Shown here: in pieces, positions 7,157 through 14,973 of the stretch
Layout: every line of letters begins with the position of its first letter
Position numbering within the stretch: position 1 is the stretch's first letter
Assembly: GCF_041751335.1 (NCBI RefSeq)
Contig: NZ_JBGSXS010000067.1
Span: 1 to 43,505, forward strand
From: Aquiflexum sp041751335
GTDB taxonomy: Bacteria > Bacteroidota > Bacteroidia > Cytophagales > Cyclobacteriaceae
Length of the DNA stretch: 43,505 nucleotides
Reading direction: 5' to 3'
The notes under the pieces: generated by a model
Seen by the model: only the letters and a program-made list of their open reading frames with translations
Databases searched by the model: none
Told to the model about the DNA's origin: nothing
Program-made: the position numbers and the translations under genes

Positions 7157-7786
7157 TTATATACAGACCTCAGTGATACTTTCAATTAAACATTTCGTTA
7201 AATTTGATGCACTCTTTGGCAGTTTGTTGTTTACTGGATTTAACCGTAAGGAAGGAGGTAGTTCAATTTGCAATGGTTTCCATCTTTCGTCAGTTATCGT
7301 TGCTGATTTTGTTCCTTGAAAATACAGCTTTCTAAAGTCGCCTAATGCAACATACTTATTGAGTTCCTCGTAGCTTGATAATTTGGTTTGTAAATTTGAG
7401 GCAAACAATTGTGAAAAATCATTTCTTGTCAAACTACCGGCTGTGATTTCAATTAAATTGTCCGAGATGGATTTAGCACCATGTCCATGAATTTCAATTA
7501 AATATTTTGGTGCCCATTGTGCAATCTGCATTGAATAGTCAGTTCTCAGATTCTTGTTAGGGTCAACCCTATAGTTGCAAGCAATAATTGAAGATATTTT
7601 TAGTGCCTCAGCAATATGCCTTGCAATAAACCCGCTATTTTCATCTGCGTTAGGATGTTCAACGCAAGGTAGATTTTTTACACCACCAACAGAATGATGG
7701 GGAGCTCCAATCACTATATCTTTTCTCTCTCTTTCTTCTGTCAAGAGAATGGATGGAGTTTCAAGAAATAAAATTTGCTCTGTCAT
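7157..7786 (-). CDS. N-formylglutamate amidohydrolase-like metallohydrolase
   Basis: 209 residues from ATG 7786 (MTEQILFLETPSIL). The frame extends further upstream to 7933 but that part overlaps the neighbouring gene and is not needed. Likely zinc ligands and catalytic residues: GAPHHSVGG (His30/His31), HPNADENSG (Asp48/Glu49) and IEIHGHG (His100/His102), in the order expected for the FGase-like fold. Such enzymes cleave N-acyl-glutamate or related amides; this distant member's substrate is unknown. It starts 16 bases after the HEPN-like gene and ends one base before the next start, so it is the middle gene of an operon. A different zinc-hydrolase fold is possible. No signal peptide; cytosolic. 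Confidence 0.5.
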   Translation of the reverse strand: MTEQILFLETPSILLTEERERKDIVIGAPHHSVGGVKNLPCVEHPNADENSGFIARHIAEALKISSIIACNYRVDPNKNLRTDYSMQIAQWAPKYLIEIHGHGAKSISDNLIEITAGSLTRNDFSQLFASNLQTKLSSYEELNKYVALGDFRKLYFQGTKSATITDERWKPLQIELPPSLRLNPVNNKLPKSASNLTKCLIESITEVCI

Positions 7787-7802
7787 TATTATTCTTGTTA
7801 AT

Positions 7803-8246
7803 CTAAATCCAAGGGTTGCTGTAAAGAACTTTAAGCATCGTTTTAATTGTTGCTTTGGAAAATTCAGCCAGTTCTTTTTCATAATACTCAGGTCTTTCAA
7901 GAAGTTCATTATCGTTTGTGGGGTCGTTAACATGCACCCACTTATTTCTATATTTTCTTAATTCATGAAGTTCTTTTGTCCGTCCACTACCTAAGTTTGC
8001 CTTTTCTATCAAGTCATAAAAACTCCAACCTTTTGTTTCTATTGAATTGAAATAGTCGAAACGTAAATGACTTTCTTTAGCGGTTTGTGACGCAAGAATG
8101 GACGCAAGGTAAGCACCAAAACAAAAAGCCGTTTCAGCATCCTTGGCTAAAAAAGTAGTCCACTCGGAAAGTACAACTCCTCCTATGAGGAGTTCTTCGT
8201 CGAGTTGGTTTATGTAGTCCCATTTTTGTTCTTCTGTCATGTTCAT
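7803..8246 (-). CDS. HEPN-like protein with R-x4-H motif
   Basis: 147 residues, mostly helical by appearance. The stretch ELHELRKYRNKWVHVNDP carries Arg100-x4-His105, the motif of HEPN domains, many of which are RNases in toxin-antitoxin and defence systems. ATG 8246 is favoured; a second ATG at 8240 is possible. It is the first gene of a minus-strand operon (HEPN-like, FGase-like, broken HEPN-like) and follows a promoter that overlaps a 24-bp perfect palindrome, as expected for self-regulation. No DNA-binding partner or nucleotidyltransferase is seen. HEPN assignment rests on the motif and helical setting, not on a profile match. Confidence 0.55.
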   Translation of the reverse strand: MNMTEEQKWDYINQLDEELLIGGVVLSEWTTFLAKDAETAFCFGAYLASILASQTAKESHLRFDYFNSIETKGWSFYDLIEKANLGSGRTKELHELRKYRNKWVHVNDPTNDNELLERPEYYEKELAEFSKATIKTMLKVLYSNPWI

Positions 8247-8275
8247 TTACGTCTATGTAATGTTTAAAATGAACC

Positions 8276-8309
8276 CAAAAATAGCCTATAGGCTATTTTT
8301 TCCTCAAAA
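8276..8309 (-). promoter_or_regulatory. Promoter overlapping a 24-bp perfect palindrome
   Basis: On the minus strand TTTTG (8305-8309) and TATTTTTG (8276-8283) are 21 bases apart, a full match to the Bacteroidota -33/-7 pattern. The palindrome AAAAATAGCCTA plus its exact complement covers 8277-8300, the spacer and the -7 box. The HEPN-like ATG is at 8246, about 30 bases from the -7 box. A dimeric repressor bound here would block transcription. Confidence 0.55.
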
Positions 8310-8703
8310 TCGAAAAGAATTCCAGATTTGAATGGTTTCCAATGAATTGTTGATTATTTATAATTATCAAACCTACAAAATCCCAATTTCCCAAAAAATA
8401 CCCTATATATGGTATTTTTACCAAAATAATTCAAAAGGGAACAATTTACTCATAGGGCAGGCTAATGCTTTGAACCATTATGTTCTATTTTGTGGTGATA
8501 GTATTAGAATAAAATTATCAAAGCAGCTACTCACAATTAGTATTAATTTGAGAACTGGTTAGGTTTATTTCCTACCTTAAATATTGGCAATTACCTAAAA
8601 TAAATAGGATATGCTTAGGGATGACAGCCAGACTTCTCTACAATCTATAAAAATTTGTAATACGGAGGCTGCATTTCATTTATGACTTGGGAATAAGTAT
8701 CCC
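8310..8703. other. Non-coding interval, nothing recognised
   Basis: AT-rich. A 76-codon plus-strand frame at 8332-8562 is rich in Ile/Tyr/Asn with no start signal or recognisable pattern and is not called. No hairpin with a T-run and no repeat shared with the rest of the window was found. Confidence 0.4.
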
Positions 8704-8945
8704 CTACAAATGAATCTTTTCTATCTTAACCGCAGTTCCTGAGGAGATTACCATCAGCATACCATCTCTGATAGTCTCATAATCTTGGTCAATGCCAACT
8801 ATCACATTTGCGCCAAATGCCTAGCCCGGCATTTCCATCTCGGACTTGGTTGTGGCTTTTATGGTGCGAAGAATGGTTGAATGCTTTCCGGATTCAATTT
8901 TTAAAACCTGCTTGATGTCGGTGTTAGAGAAGACCTTCAATTTTT
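8704..8945 (-). pseudogene. Broken copy of a YbjQ-family (DUF74) gene
   Basis: The minus-strand translation gives AFGANVIVGIDQDYETIRD and GMLMVISSGTAVKIEKIHL, almost identical to the C-terminal half of the intact gene at 10667-10993. The frame holds an internal TAG at about 8822, and the N-terminal part (NVFSNTDIKQVLKIESGKH) diverges and lacks a start. It is therefore a truncated, nonsense-disrupted paralogue or relic. The same bases ccctacaaatgaatc follow both copies, so the homology continues past the stop. Confidence 0.85.
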
Positions 8946-9125
8946 ATTGAGACCAATTCTAATTGTCCTGTAATTTTTTAACATACTTACCAAAAACTAT
9001 TTGAAATTCTCTGTCTCTTTTCTATACCTAAACAAGTTGTGTGGCAGATCTGGTTAGAATATTACCAAATTTGTATATTAATTATCATTAAATATATTTG
9101 TTTAATAAGCGGTAAAACAATCAAT

Positions 9126-9722
9126 ATGACAAACCCCGAAAAAGTCAAAGATTATCAGGACAGGCATGTTCGGTGGGCAAATGAGTCAAGGAAGCAGCTT
9201 TCCTTTTACAATAACCTGTTGCTTACATTGTCGGTAGGGTTCTTGTCGATTTCATTTTATAAATACACTTTTAATGGTATTCATTTTTCCTGGGCAAGTT
9301 TTGATTGGTCTTTTACTTTTCTTGTTGTTTCAGTCATTGTAATTACTATTTCCATTATGGTCGGCTTGTTTGTGGCAATTAATAGGCTTCAGGATTTTCG
9401 GGTAAGCAGGCAAATCAGTTTTACTCGTTTTAGGATTTATAAACATTCTAATGAATTTCTTAAAGAAAGGACACCTGATAAATTTAATTATTGGAAAAGA
9501 TTGGCCTTGGCATTTTATGATTACCCAACCATTACGATAGAGGAATGTAAAGCGTATAAAACTGCCGGCAGTGCGGAAAGAAAAAATACAAGATTCAAAT
9601 TCAAAGAACTCAGAAATATTTCTCACAATCTTGGAAGAACCACATGGAAACTTACCGTGCAACAAACATTATGTTTTGCTATTGGTATTGCTTTTTACAT
9701 ATTGAGTATATTGACAAAGTAA
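9126..9722 (+). CDS. Membrane protein of unknown function, three predicted TM segments
   Basis: 198 residues from ATG 9126 (MTNPEKVKDYQDRHVRWANE); the frame is open upstream to 9039 but that part is low-complexity and lacks support. Hydrophobic segments at about residues 31-51 (YNNLLLTLSVGFLSISFYKY), 62-87 (FLVVSVIVITISIMVGLFVA) and 178-197 (CFAIGIAFYILSIL). A charged cytosolic-type loop lies between the second and third. No family recognised. It is the first of three plus-strand genes in the accessory block, spaced 19 and 4 bases apart, ending at a hairpin at 10384. Confidence 0.65.
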   Translation: MTNPEKVKDYQDRHVRWANESRKQLSFYNNLLLTLSVGFLSISFYKYTFNGIHFSWASFDWSFTFLVVSVIVITISIMVGLFVAINRLQDFRVSRQISFTRFRIYKHSNEFLKERTPDKFNYWKRLALAFYDYPTITIEECKAYKTAGSAERKNTRFKFKELRNISHNLGRTTWKLTVQQTLCFAIGIAFYILSILTK

Positions 9723-9741
9723 ATAAAATCCGACTGCTTAA

Positions 9742-10026
9742 ATGAAAAAAATTACAGGTATAATATCGCTAATTGGTTGTTTTGCAGGGATAACATTACT
9801 TTTTATTTGGATGTATATGTTTAATTACAGTTATACTAATCATTTAGACTCATTAGCTATTGTTTTCTGTTTATTAGGGATCTATTATGTAGTTGCAACT
9901 CGATTTGATTTAGCTTCATCCCCTTCAACTGTTTTAGAAAACCTTGAAAAAGAAAATAATTTTGTACGAAAGCAGATAGAGAAAAGAAGATTGCTTGCAA
10001 AACTCGATAACATGGATAAGAAATAA
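9742..10026 (+). CDS. Small two-TM protein, paralogue 1
   Basis: 94 residues. Two hydrophobic segments (IISLIGCFAGITLLFIWMYM and SLAIVFCLLGIYYVVAT) are followed by a charged tail of coiled-coil character (ENLEKENNFVRKQIEKRRLL). The next gene encodes a relative: both start MKKI-GI, share IYYVVAT(R/K)F at the end of TM2 and a QIEK(R/K) helix. No known family. Likely forms a membrane assembly with its neighbours. Confidence 0.6.
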   Translation: MKKITGIISLIGCFAGITLLFIWMYMFNYSYTNHLDSLAIVFCLLGIYYVVATRFDLASSPSTVLENLEKENNFVRKQIEKRRLLAKLDNMDKK

Positions 10027-10030
10027 CACT

Positions 10031-10348
10031 ATGAAAAAAATTGCGGGTATTGGTTTGTTTATTGCATCATGGGTATTGGTTATTTATTATTTCTTTTTTG
10101 GTTATGAATATTTATATGATTATTTAAATGATTATGGAATAGTGGACATTGATGATATATTGTTTATAGCATGGAATACGAGTCTTTCAATTTCATCTGT
10201 TTCAGCAATATATTATGTTGTTGCAACCAAATTTGGGAACGAAGTAAACGACAATGAAAAAATTGATATAGAAACTCGAATCATTAAAGCACAAATAGAG
10301 AAAAAAGAACTGCTTGCAACGCTTGAAGCTTTAGAGAAAAATGGATAA
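10031..10348 (+). CDS. Small two-TM protein, paralogue 2
   Basis: 105 residues from ATG 10031; the frame is open to 9995 but that overlaps the previous gene. TM1 IGLFIASWVLVIYYFFFGY, TM2 about residues 50-70 ending IYYVVATKF, then the charged tail KIDIETRIIKAQIEKKELL. It starts 4 bases after the stop of paralogue 1, so the pair arose by tandem duplication and diverged strongly except at the TM2 end and tail. Function unknown. Confidence 0.6.
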   Translation: MKKIAGIGLFIASWVLVIYYFFFGYEYLYDYLNDYGIVDIDDILFIAWNTSLSISSVSAIYYVVATKFGNEVNDNEKIDIETRIIKAQIEKKELLATLEALEKNG

Positions 10349-10383
10349 ATGTATCCCACTGGATGTTGAATTGGCGTTTGGCT

Positions 10384-10406
10384 AGGTGTAATTTGCAATT
10401 ACACCT
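10384..10406 (+). terminator. Hairpin after the three-gene membrane operon
   Basis: Ten-base arms AGGTGTAATT and AATTACACCT with loop TGC, 35 bases past the last stop. The following TTTCT is a weak T-run, so termination may also need the stronger copy-B hairpin at 10572. The rest of 10349-10666 holds a second small stem (GTAGTTT, AAACTAC near 10513) and no gene. Confidence 0.5.
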
Positions 10407-10571
10407 TTCTATCCAATTGAATTTGCAATTTTTTTTCGGGAGTTGAATTGAGACTGTGGAAGACATTTGGCTGCGAATTATCCAATTTAAAATTGGTAAG
10501 AATAAAAGGGTGTAGTTTCAAACTACCCCCAGTAACCTCCGTAAACCTAAACTTCACCAAGAAGGAGAGTT

Positions 10572-10660
10572 AAACCTGCCATGTCCATAATCTGTAATCA
10601 GACAATTTGATTTCGGATTTGGCAGGTTTTTCATTTTTTTCAACAATTAAAAATTTTTAG
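10572..10660 (+). repeat. Hairpin repeat, copy B
   Basis: Perfect 10-base arms AAACCTGCCA (10572-10581) and TGGCAGGTTT (10620-10629) enclose the core shared with copy A at 5771, one mismatch in the first 43 bases. A plus-strand T-run follows (TTTTTCATTTTTTT), so it can work as a plus-strand terminator. Same orientation as copy A, 4.8 kb apart; the pair brackets the accessory block. Confidence 0.85.
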
Positions 10661-10666
10661 AACCCC

Positions 10667-10993
10667 CTACAAATGAATCTTCTCAATCTTCACCGCTGTA
10701 CCCGAAGAAGTCACCATCAGCATGCCATCCCGGATGGTCTCATAGTCCAAGTCAATTCCGACAATGGCATTCGCTCCAAAAGCCCTTGCTTGCGACTCCA
10801 TTTCAGACATGGCAGTAGCTTTGGCTTCACGCAGTACCCGTTCGTATGCACCTGAACGTCCGCCTACAATATCAGTTATACTTGCAAAAAAATCTTTGAA
10901 TACATTTGCTCCGATAATGGTCTCACCTGAAACTATTCCCAGGTAGGCAGTGATTTTATAACCTTCTAAACTTGGTGTTGTGCTTACAATCAT
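10667..10993 (-). CDS. YbjQ-family (DUF74) heavy-metal-binding-domain protein
   Basis: 108 residues, the full family length. MIVSTTPSLEGYKI, GIVSGETIIGANVFKDFFA, IVGGRSGAYE, a long helix EAKATAMSEMESQARAFGAN and AIVGIDLDYETI are the signature blocks. YbjQ-type proteins form a pentameric barrel; function is not established despite the domain name. It begins 4 bases after the stop of the NlpC/P60 lipoprotein gene, so both are probably one transcript. A disrupted copy is at 8704-8945. Confidence 0.92.
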   Translation of the reverse strand: MIVSTTPSLEGYKITAYLGIVSGETIIGANVFKDFFASITDIVGGRSGAYERVLREAKATAMSEMESQARAFGANAIVGIDLDYETIRDGMLMVTSSGTAVKIEKIHL

Positions 10994-10997
10994 GGTT

Positions 10998-12179
10998 TTA
11001 TGGATTTAAAATGGGAAAATTCATCATGCTTTCAACTTCTTTGATATTTGGTGTGATTTTGCCAATGACCCTTTTGGTCCTCAGGTATCTGTTCAGTTCG
11101 TATTCGTCATAATCAGGACTTTCTTGATCAAAGCTACTGATCCTGACCCTTCCCCGGGAGTGGATAAATGAATTGTCGCCGATCCACATCCCAACGTGCA
11201 CGACCCTTTCTTTTTTGTTTCCGGTTGCCTTTTCACCAAAAAACAACAGATCGCCCACTTCAAGGTTTTCCCAACTTTTGTCTTCATCCACTTCTTCACC
11301 TTCCCAAATTTGTTGTGATGCATCTCTTGGGATGACCTGACCATTCAGGAAATATATGGTTTTGGTAAATCCGCTGCAATCAACCCCTTTGATGGATGTA
11401 CCGCCCCAAAGATAGGGAACTCCCATCATGGCTTTGGCAGTTTGGATCAGATTTTCAGAATTGAGTTTTCTGCTTTCGTTCCAAGCTTCAAATGGCATCA
11501 ATTGGTCATTTTTCACAAAACCAACCCTGCCATCGGGAAGCAGGATTTCCTGATGGTTAGATTCAGTCCACTCAAGGGAGATAATATTCCCTGCAACCAA
11601 ATCACTGATGATCTCCTTTTCATCTCTATCTGCATAGGCAAAACCACTGTAATCTGTAAAGACTGCTTTTGGAAGTTGGTTCCAGTCAGAAAGTTCTTGC
11701 TCATCCATGACCTGAATGCCGCCGGAATCAACCCATGAAATATATTGATCGGGCGTTTGGACCAAATACCAAGAACTTTCTTTTTTCAATACTTTGAGCG
11801 GAGTACCCAATAAAGCCTGTGTTGCCAATTCTGCGGAGTGCTTGGCTGCACTTCTGATATTGGCTACGGAAATGGTCACTACCGCAAATGTCTTTCCTTC
11901 AAGAGAAAGATCTGGCAGGATTTTTACTTGATCGTCGAACTGTATATTCAAACCATCCAGTTTTCCTTTTAGGATTTGTAAGGCTTCCATCTGATCTGTT
12001 TCACCGGAAAGGATACCATTTGACCACTCGATTTCCCAAACAGCTACCCTTTTGTCAGGTGCATATTCAGATTTGATATCAAGGATCAATTTTTCTACCT
12101 GTCCACTATTGTCTTCCTGGCATGAAAGTAAAATGATGAATAGGATGAGCGTAAGAAATCTTGAAATATAGTTGGTCAA
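10998..12179 (-). CDS. SH3-domain and NlpC/P60 (C40) peptidase lipoprotein
   Basis: 393 residues. A lipobox (IILLSC, Cys20) after a hydrophobic leader predicts an envelope lipoprotein. Residues about 110-235 form bacterial SH3-like beta domains (LLGTPLKVLKKESSWYLVQT, SWVDSGGI, GRVGFVKNDQL). The C-terminal catalytic domain has YLWGGTSIKGVDCSGFTK with the nucleophilic Cys near 266 and VVHVGMWIG with His near 327. The order matches gamma-D-glutamyl-diamino-acid endopeptidases of the YkfC type, which trim murein peptides. It is preceded by a strong terminator of the amidohydrolase operon and so needs its own promoter in 12180-12208; it is followed at 4 bases by the YbjQ-family gene. Confidence 0.88.
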   Translation of the reverse strand: MTNYISRFLTLILFIILLSCQEDNSGQVEKLILDIKSEYAPDKRVAVWEIEWSNGILSGETDQMEALQILKGKLDGLNIQFDDQVKILPDLSLEGKTFAVVTISVANIRSAAKHSAELATQALLGTPLKVLKKESSWYLVQTPDQYISWVDSGGIQVMDEQELSDWNQLPKAVFTDYSGFAYADRDEKEIISDLVAGNIISLEWTESNHQEILLPDGRVGFVKNDQLMPFEAWNESRKLNSENLIQTAKAMMGVPYLWGGTSIKGVDCSGFTKTIYFLNGQVIPRDASQQIWEGEEVDEDKSWENLEVGDLLFFGEKATGNKKERVVHVGMWIGDNSFIHSRGRVRISSFDQESPDYDEYELNRYLRTKRVIGKITPNIKEVESMMNFPILNP

Positions 12180-12208
12180 GGAAATAGCGGTTTAGACGTT
12201 TTCGGTAT

Positions 12209-12236
12209 AAAAAAACCGCGGTAAATCTTACCGCGG
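12209..12236 (-). terminator. Rho-independent terminator of the amidohydrolase operon
   Basis: On the minus strand CCGCGGTAA, loop GAT, TTACCGCGG, then seven T. A perfect 9-base GC-rich stem 12 bases beyond the stop of the last amidohydrolase gene. Confidence 0.93.
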
Positions 12237-12248
12237 TCTAAACTTAAA

Positions 12249-13562
12249 TCAGTTTCCGTTTTTTTCCAAACCGGGAGACCTTTCCAAGAACTCCTGGTAC
12301 AATTTGATATGCCTGTTGCTCATCGGGACGCGGTAGCCATCGATGAATACATGGCTGATCTGTGTTTTGGTTTCAAAAGGATCACCTGTCGAAACAAACA
12401 ATGTTGCATCCTTTCCTGTCTCAATTGAACCCAATCTGTCCGCTACTCCAAATACTTCCGCAGCGTTGATGGTCACAGATTTCAGTGCTTCTTCTTTGCC
12501 CATGCCGTAAGCAGCTGCAAAAGCTGCATTGAAGGGAAGATTTCTAGTGTTCTCTGCATCATTACTTCTGATGACTACTTTTACTCCGGCTTTGGCCATT
12601 TTCCCGGGATTGGTATAAGCAGCATCATACCGGTCAGAAGGACGAGTTGGTATAGAAAGCATTGGTCCTGTTACCACAGGTAGTTTGGCTTCAGCGATTT
12701 TATCAGCCACTCTCCAACCTTCCGCTACCCCCATTAGGATGGCTTTGACATTTTTGGATTGGATCCAGTCTACAGCAGCAATAATATCAGCAGCTGCATT
12801 TACTTCAACCAACAAGGGCAATTCCCCTGCGATTACTTTGGAAAGCTGATCCATTTCCGGGTAAAATTGGAGTTCTGCTTTGGCATTCTTGAGTTGATGA
12901 TAGGTAGTCGCTCTTTCCCAGATTTCATTTAAGGTTTTTTGGGCTTTTTCGGCTTCTTTTTTGATATCCTCATCAGATCTTCTATCCCATGTACTTCTTC
13001 TTGCGGAGGAAGGGAAATTAAGCACAACACCCTTGAACCCGGCATACATCTGATCAGGGGTGTAACCATTGAGATTGATCAAGGCTGCAGTTCCGGGGAA
13101 TAATCCGCCTGATGGCATTGCCAATGTGGTTGTCACACCACTGACCCTAGTAACTGGAATAGCGACTGAATTGGGATTGACGGCCATCAATGCCTGCATG
13201 TTTGGAGTGACCTGACCGATTTCAGCAAAATCCTGGGTTTCAGGTAATGAGTTGACTTCGACAAGTCCCAACCTGCTGCCACCATCCATCATACCGGGAT
13301 AGATGAATTGGCCGGTACAGTCAATTACCTCGGCATCTCCTGCCAAAAGGTTTTGGCCCACCGCTTCGATTTTGCCATTGACTATCAGCACGCTGCCATG
13401 TTCAATGATACCTTTGGTAACGGTTTGAATAGTGGCGTTTTGCAACAGGAATTTCCCGTTTCTAGGCTTAATGAATTCTCCGTCAAATTGCGCATTTGCC
13501 AATAACGGCAGCATGATAAGGGAGAATGTATAAAAGATATTTTTAAGATTCTTCATTTTCAT
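12249..13562 (-). CDS. Exported amidohydrolase-family protein lacking the HxH metal motif
   Basis: 437 residues with a signal peptide (LKNIFYTFSLIMLPLLANAQ). Composite-domain start FLLQNATIQTVTKGIIEHGSV and end GSIETGKDATLFVSTGDPF mark it as an amidohydrolase/imidazolonepropionase relative. Where active members have HxH after PGxxD, this one has YPGMMDGGSRLGL (about 85-97), and the late catalytic Asp region reads IRSNDAENTRN. It is probably not a metal-dependent hydrolase in the usual way; it may be a structural or regulatory partner of the intact neighbour. Last gene of a three-gene operon, 16 bases after the previous one. Confidence 0.85.
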   Translation of the reverse strand: MKMKNLKNIFYTFSLIMLPLLANAQFDGEFIKPRNGKFLLQNATIQTVTKGIIEHGSVLIVNGKIEAVGQNLLAGDAEVIDCTGQFIYPGMMDGGSRLGLVEVNSLPETQDFAEIGQVTPNMQALMAVNPNSVAIPVTRVSGVTTTLAMPSGGLFPGTAALINLNGYTPDQMYAGFKGVVLNFPSSARRSTWDRRSDEDIKKEAEKAQKTLNEIWERATTYHQLKNAKAELQFYPEMDQLSKVIAGELPLLVEVNAAADIIAAVDWIQSKNVKAILMGVAEGWRVADKIAEAKLPVVTGPMLSIPTRPSDRYDAAYTNPGKMAKAGVKVVIRSNDAENTRNLPFNAAFAAAYGMGKEEALKSVTINAAEVFGVADRLGSIETGKDATLFVSTGDPFETKTQISHVFIDGYRVPMSNRHIKLYQEFLERSPGLEKNGN

Positions 13563-13578
13563 TTTTGATTAAGGGAAA

Positions 13579-14961
13579 TTAATGGGTGTGATCGAATAAG
13601 TTTCTCCCAAAATTGGTAAAGAAAAAGTCTACACCATGCATACACCTGTGGTCATGTTCTTTGAGGAAAATCGGCTCGATGATATCTGTTGCACTGACCT
13701 TAAGTCTCATGTCATTGTCGTCTTCATTGATGTCAAAATACTTGACCCCATCCACAAAGGTCATTTGAGGAATGGCATATACCGAAAGCGGATGTCCCTC
13801 AAAAATCACGAGGTCAGCCTGTTTTCCGACTTCAATGGAACCCACTTTTTCAGCGATACCCAATTGTTTGGCAGGATTGATGGTGATCAAAGCCAATGTC
13901 TGATCATCATCCAATTGACCGTATCGTTGGGCTTTGCCAGCTTCATGGTATAAGTGCCTGATCAATTCCCCTGAATCCGAATTGATGGATGTGATCACAC
14001 CGTTCTCAGTGAGGATGGCAGCATTGTAGGCAGTTGAATAATATACCTCAAACTTGTAAGCCCACCAATCCGCAAAGACCGATGCTCCCATGGTATATGC
14101 TGCCAATTCAGGAGCGACCTTAAAACCTTCATTGACATGGGAAAACACAATGTTTTTAATCCCAAAATCCCTGCAGGTATTGATCAAAGCATATATCTCA
14201 TCCGCCCTGTAAGAGTGGCAATGTATAATGACTTTCCCATCAAGGATATCTACAAGTGTTTGCAATCTCGTGTCATATTTTGGAGGGATCGGTGTTGCTC
14301 CTTTTTTCTTAAGGTCAGTATTGTAGGTTTCCCAGGATTTTTTGTATTGAATGGCTTCATTAAAACCATTTCTAATTACTGCTTCTACACCCATTCTGGT
14401 CTTGGGCTGAATTCCATTACCTCTACCATGAACCCTAGTCGGATTTTCACCCAATGCAAACTTAATCGTTCTTGGCGCTTCTTTCATAAAAAGGTCTTCA
14501 GGATTTACTGATCCATATCGGTGTTTCAAGGTGATATTCTGACCACCAATTGCATTTGCAGAACCGTGCATGGCATGTGAGATAGTGACACCACCGGCCA
14601 AAGCCCTGTAAAGTCCAACATCATAAGGATCAACCACGTCTGCCATTCTCACCTCAGATGTGATCGGGGCGGTTGCCTCGTTTACCGCATCCAAGGCTAC
14701 GTGGGAATGGGCATCTATAATACCTGGCATCAGGTATTTTCCTTTTGCATCAATAGTTTCCACATTGGAGGCTGTGAGGTTTTTTCCGACTCTTCGGATG
14801 ATGCCGTTTTCCACCAATACATCAGTATCTTCCAATGTTCCATTAGTGATGGTCAGTACAGTTGCACTCTTGATCAGAACAGAACCTTTTGGAGTCTGTG
14901 CTTTGGCAACCAATACAGCCAACATCAAAAAGGAAATAAGTATATATTTTAATTTTTTCAT
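13579..14961 (-). CDS. Exported metal-dependent amidohydrolase (imidazolonepropionase-like)
   Basis: 460 residues, signal peptide MKKLKYILISFLMLAVLVAKAQ. Metal-site residues are present in order: DAHSHVA (His about 86 and 88), IIHCHSYRAD (about 250), FSHVNEG (about 272) and the Asp in INSDSGEL (about 325). So this member should be a working TIM-barrel hydrolase acting in the periplasm on a cyclic amide or N-acyl compound; the substrate is not predictable. The C-terminus ends in a His-rich tail (HDHRCMHG and HTH), possibly metal-binding. Middle gene of the operon, 12 bases after the 569-residue protein. Confidence 0.88.
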   Translation of the reverse strand: MKKLKYILISFLMLAVLVAKAQTPKGSVLIKSATVLTITNGTLEDTDVLVENGIIRRVGKNLTASNVETIDAKGKYLMPGIIDAHSHVALDAVNEATAPITSEVRMADVVDPYDVGLYRALAGGVTISHAMHGSANAIGGQNITLKHRYGSVNPEDLFMKEAPRTIKFALGENPTRVHGRGNGIQPKTRMGVEAVIRNGFNEAIQYKKSWETYNTDLKKKGATPIPPKYDTRLQTLVDILDGKVIIHCHSYRADEIYALINTCRDFGIKNIVFSHVNEGFKVAPELAAYTMGASVFADWWAYKFEVYYSTAYNAAILTENGVITSINSDSGELIRHLYHEAGKAQRYGQLDDDQTLALITINPAKQLGIAEKVGSIEVGKQADLVIFEGHPLSVYAIPQMTFVDGVKYFDINEDDNDMRLKVSATDIIEPIFLKEHDHRCMHGVDFFFTNFGRNLFDHTH

Positions 14962-14973
14962 CTTAGCTCTTGA

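Noticed and set aside
7787..7933. Long N-terminal extension of the FGase-like protein from the start at 7933
   Set aside because: It overlaps the 3' end of the HEPN-like gene in another frame and is not protein-like; ATG 7786 fits the 16-base operon gap.
8332..8562. 76-codon plus-strand ORF in the accessory block
   Set aside because: AT-rich composition typical of a chance frame, no ribosome binding site or recognisable pattern.
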